From Burkholderia sp. (GTDB lineage Bacteria; Pseudomonadota; Gammaproteobacteria; Burkholderiales; Burkholderiaceae), in assembly GCA_040954445.1 (NCBI GenBank), contig CP144362.1:372001-436000 (forward strand): 64,000 bases of DNA. The letters run 5' to 3'. Position 1 is the stretch's first letter; every line of letters begins with the position of its first letter. The position numbers were made by a program, and so were the translations under genes. Positions 51,501 to 54,500 of the stretch are shown piece after piece. The notes beneath the pieces were generated by a model, which was not told where the DNA came from, did no database searches, and worked only from the letters and a program-made list of their open reading frames with translations.

Positions 51501-54500
51501 CGCCTGCACACGCGCTAGCAGCCGCGTGCGATCGCCATAAAGCAGTAGGCTATGCGCGCGCGGAGTGGCCAAGAGTTGCTCCAGCGCCGCGAGGCCTATC
51601 TCGCTGGGCAGGCTCTGCATGCCGGTACTCCGCCTCAGATAAGCTTGGCCTTCGGCATCGATGCGCATGCCACCCTCGGCCCACAGTGGCCAGCTCACCG
51701 AGATCGCACGACCACGGCGCAGCCCTTGCGCGACGAGCTGCTCGTGATGGACCGCGTAGGCGTCGAGATAGGCATTGGCGGCACCGTAGTCGCCCTGCCC
51801 AGTGTTGCCGATCACGGTCGTCATCGACGAACACAACAGTAGCCAGTCGAGTTCAAGATCCGCGGTGGCGTGATCCAGCGCCATCATACCAGTTACCTTG
51901 GGTGCCAGCACCTCTTGTAGTTCGTCGACGGTCTTGCTGTGCAGCAAGCCGTCGCGCAACACGCCAGCGCCGTGGATCACGCCGTTCAGGCAACCGTGAC
52001 GCGCGATGATGTTCCGTGCCAGGGCAGCTACGGCCGCTGCGTCGGCGATATCGAGCGCGTGATACTCCACGTTCGCGCCCAGCGCCCGCAGTGCATCCAA
52101 TTGCGCTTGCCCCGCCGTGTCCGGCTCGCGCCGACCGCTGAGCACCAGCACCGGCGTCTGCACCTGTCGAGCGATATGCGCGGCGAACAGCAACCCCAAC
52201 CCGCCTAGGCCGCCGGTGATCCAGTACACGCCGTCCTCACGCCATGGCATGGCCGTCTCGGTCGGCGGCACCTCCACGAAATCCATCACCTCGCGCGTGC
52301 TCGCTTGCATGCCCTGATAGCGTACACGCGGCACCGGCGCTGCAGCTTCACGCGCCAGGCAATCGGCCACCGGGGCATCCGCCGGCAGCGCGATTACCTG
52401 GCTGTGCAGCCAGGGATATTCCTGCTGAGCGGTGCACAACAAGCCGACCAGCCCCTGCAGTACCGCCGCCTCGCCTTGCGCAGGCACCACCAGCTGCAAA
52501 AGCACTGGATCCGCAGGATGGTCGGCCGCCAGCGCCTGCAATTCGCAGAGCAATTGCCCGGCATAACGCGCATAACGTTCGGCCAGGCTACCCGGCGCTT
52601 GCCAATGCACCACGCTCGCCGCAGGCAGCGCCGCATCGAAGCCGCCGCGAAGTGCCTCGAACTCGCACAGCACTACGCGATGCGTTCGATAGCCCGGCTC
52701 GGGCGGCGCCTCGACAGCCGACCGTGCTTGCCAGCGCGGCACCATTAACAGGCTGTCCGCCGGCGCGGCGGCTTGGACGGCGCGCGTGCTGAAGCCGGTC
52801 AGGCGCAGCGCCACACGACCGCTTTCTTCAACAATCGAGATATCGAGCTTACGCAGCACGCCGCTGTCGTCAGCCGCGCGCTGCACTACCACCAGCGCCG
52901 ATTCAGGCAGCGCATGCGATTGCTCGACGCTTTCCACCGCGAACGGCAGTTGCAGGCCGGCGGTTTCGTCCACCAGCCCGTAGCTGGCCTGCAGGGCACC
53001 GTCGAGCAGGCTGGGCGACCAGCGGTAATCGCCCAGCTCGATACCCACCGGTACCTGCAACCGACCGATCGCCAGGTCCGCGCCCACGTGCAGCTCGGTC
53101 AGCACCTGGAAAGCCGGCCCATAGCCCAGGCCCATACGCGTGAACCGCGCGTAGCAGGCGGGGCCGTCAATCCGCCGCGTGCATCGCGCCTGCAAAGTAG
53201 CCAGGTCCAGGTTGGGTACTTTGCGCTCGGCGTCAAGCCGGGCCCGGCCCAGACTATAGAGTTCAACCTCGTCGTCCGAGCCACGATAAATCTCGTAGGT
53301 GAGCCAGCCGCCCTCGTCGGCCTCGATACCGATATGCACCTCCAGTGCCTGCTCCACCGTCAGCGCCTGCACCCAGCTCACCTGCTCCAGGCGGAGGGAG
53401 GCCGACGTATCGCCAAGCGCCAGGGCCAGCGCCGCCCGCGCCCATTCTAGCTGGGCCACGCCGGGCAATACATGCCGGCCCTGCACCACGTGATCACGCA
53501 AATAGAAGGCCTGCTGGTCCAGCCGGCTGCTGTAGCGCTGCTCGGCCAGGTTAGAGGTGTTCCGGTGCACCAGCGGATGCAGCAGCGGCGCGCCGCTCGC
53601 CTCTGCTGTGGCCTGCGCGACCGCCTGCGGAAGCCAGTGACGCTCTTTCATGAAGGGATAGGTCGGCAAGCTGATCCGGCGCGGCGGATTCGCGCCATAC
53701 AGGCGACGCCAGTCGACATCTAGCCCCTGCACCCACAGCTCGGCCAGCTTGCCGAGTTCGCCGCGCGCGAACCAAGCGGCCAGGCTGGTGGCGATGGAGG
53801 CGGTGAAGGCCTCGTCGAGCACGAAGCTACCGAGCAAATAACCCTGCTGCCCGGCGCGTCCTTGCCAGAGCTGGCGAATACCAGCCTCGCCGGCCAGGAA
53901 GCGTGCCAGCGCCTGGCGCAGTTCCGCCAGGCTGCCGACAGCCAGGGCTAGGCGGTATTCCATCGCGTCGCGTCCCACCTGCAAAGTGTAGGCGACGTCC
54001 GGCAGATCCGCCTCGTCCAGCGCGCCGATCGCTTCATGCAGTTGTCGGACCTGGGTCTGCAGCACTTCCTCCCGCTTGGCCGACAACAGCAGCAAGGCGC
54101 TCGAGCGCGCCGCCATCGGTACCGTGTTCGCAGGATTGGCGGGGTATTCCTCCAACACCACGTGTGCATTGGTGCCACTGAAGCCGAAGCTGCTGACGCC
54201 GGCCAGCTTCGGACCGACCGGCCAAGGCCGCGCTTCGCTGACCACCTCGACCGGCAGTGCCGCCCAGTCCAAATGCGGATTGGGCTGCTGCAGATGCAGA
54301 TGGCGCGGAATCAGGCCATGCCTCATCGACAGCATCACCTTGATCAGGCCCGCCATGCCGGCGGCGGCCTCCAAGTGCCCAATATTAGTTTTCACCGAGC
54401 CCAGCAGCAGAGGCTGCCCGATCGGACGTCCCGCGCTGAGCGCAGCGCAGGCAGCCAGCACCTCAATAGGGTCGCCCAGCCGCGTTCCGGTGCCGTGGGC

